DNA of 23,738 nucleotides from CAZEQK01 sp964514395. Lineage in GTDB: Bacteria; Bacillota; Bacilli; Tepidibacillales; Tepidibacillaceae. The notes under the pieces are model-generated. The model saw only the letters and a program-made list of their open reading frames with translations, had not been told where the DNA came from and did no database searches. The translations under genes and the position numbers were made by a program. Positions 23,275 to 23,738 of this stretch are shown piece after piece. Position 1 is the first letter of the stretch, and the number at the start of each line of letters is the position of its first letter. The stretch lies in the NCBI GenBank assembly GCA_964514395.1, contig CAZEQK010000047.1, positions 1 to 23,738 on the forward strand, in the 5' to 3' direction.

Positions 23275-23711
23275 CTATAATGCTGTGGAGAACTCAATAT
23301 AGTAGATATAGACGACTTGATTTTTTAGTGTTTCCTTTAATTTCCCCTTATCAGTAAAACTGTCTTTATCTATAGGATAGATTTTCGCCTATGATTACTA
23401 TCAGTTTCAATTGCAAGGATGAGAGGTGTATTAGGTTTAATAGTTGCATCCGTAATCTCTCTTAATTAATCCATTGAAACTTGAGTTTGAAGTGGACGTT
23501 TAATCTGCTGTGTTGGATTAAAATTTATCTGTGATTTCGATTGACCGTTATTCTGAGCAAGAGAAACTATATAATTATGTTCATTTGAATTATTTTCCTT
23601 TTTTCTTTTCATGATAAATAGATGTCCTTCACCTGACATAGGCTGATATACTATTTTAGCTCCAAACATATTGGTCTCCATTGTGGGAAATGACACGATA
23701 CTTTTCATCAT
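23275..23711 (-). pseudogene. Decayed gene of unknown function (nonsense codon and frameshift)
   Basis: An ATG with AAGGGA seven bases upstream opens an 81-residue frame (FGAKIVYQPMSGEGHLFIMK ... RPLQTQVSMD) that stops at 23466-23468. The same frame continues after the stop with well-formed protein sequence (LREITDATIKPNTPLILAIE). It then breaks at about 23373-23388, and another frame resumes (AKIYPIDKDSFTDKGKLKET, then NQVVYIYYIEF) to a stop at 23275-23277. The whole span is 437 bases, 3n+2. A GAA-to-TAA change and one lost base would account for it, giving a soluble protein of about 145 residues. I do not recognise the family. Alternatively the 81-residue protein is intact and the rest is chance. 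It lies upstream of, and in the same direction as, the Ham1-like gene. Confidence 0.5.
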
Positions 23712-23738
23712 TTGAATATCCCTTTTTTATCGGATAAA

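Noticed and set aside
1..23738. CRISPR arrays, tRNA or rRNA genes, prophage or defence genes.
   Set aside because: I saw no regularly spaced repeats, no tRNA-like cloverleaf with a CCA end, no rRNA segments, and no phage, toxin-antitoxin or nuclease signatures in the readable proteins.

Overview
The window looks like chromosomal DNA from a low-GC, spore-former-type Firmicute, most likely a Bacillaceae member. The A+T content is very high, ribosome-binding sites are strong (AGGAGG-like), several starts are TTG or GTG, and small families typical of Bacillus relatives appear (DUF3951-like, DUF5362-like, CBO0543-like, DUF1287, VanW). I cannot name the species.

Left part (1-6.9 kb): a MASE3-PAS histidine kinase is cut off just after its H-box at the window edge. 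Several small membrane-protein genes follow, some visibly decayed. Then come a CBO0543-like membrane protein, a membrane-anchored DUF1287 cysteine-hydrolase-like protein, a VanW-domain protein and a large DUF4153-like membrane protein that ends in a clear intrinsic terminator.

Centre (6.9-20.5 kb, minus strand): an apparently intact eleven-gene operon for a Wzx/Wzy-type surface polysaccharide. In transcription order it encodes a polysaccharide deacetylase, a fused Wzz chain-length regulator/BY-tyrosine kinase, a GT4 glycosyltransferase, the initiating phosphoglycosyl transferase, an LCP (LytR-CpsA-Psr) ligase, an ATP-grasp ligase, two more GT4 transferases, a Wzy polymerase, a CDP-glycerol/polyol phosphotransferase and a Wzx flippase. 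Overlapping or nearly touching reading frames indicate translational coupling. A sigma-A-like promoter lies directly upstream, abutting the terminator of the preceding small gene. My reading is that a lipid-linked repeat unit is built in the cytoplasm, probably decorated with a polyol phosphate and perhaps an amide- or ester-linked group made by the ATP-grasp enzyme. It would then be flipped, polymerised under kinase control and attached to the cell wall by the LCP protein.

Right part (20.6-23.7 kb, minus strand): a 38-residue single-pass membrane protein, a frameshifted GNAT acetyltransferase, a frameshifted DUF5362-like membrane protein, a SAM-dependent methyltransferase, a Ham1/RdgB-like NTP pyrophosphatase and a decayed gene of unknown function.

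The most striking genome-level pattern is the contrast between the intact 13.5-kb polysaccharide operon and the flanks. In the flanks at least two, and probably five, genes can be restored by adding a single base, mostly in A/T homopolymers. I see no confirmed new defence or signalling system. The most unusual biology is the composition of the polysaccharide operon.
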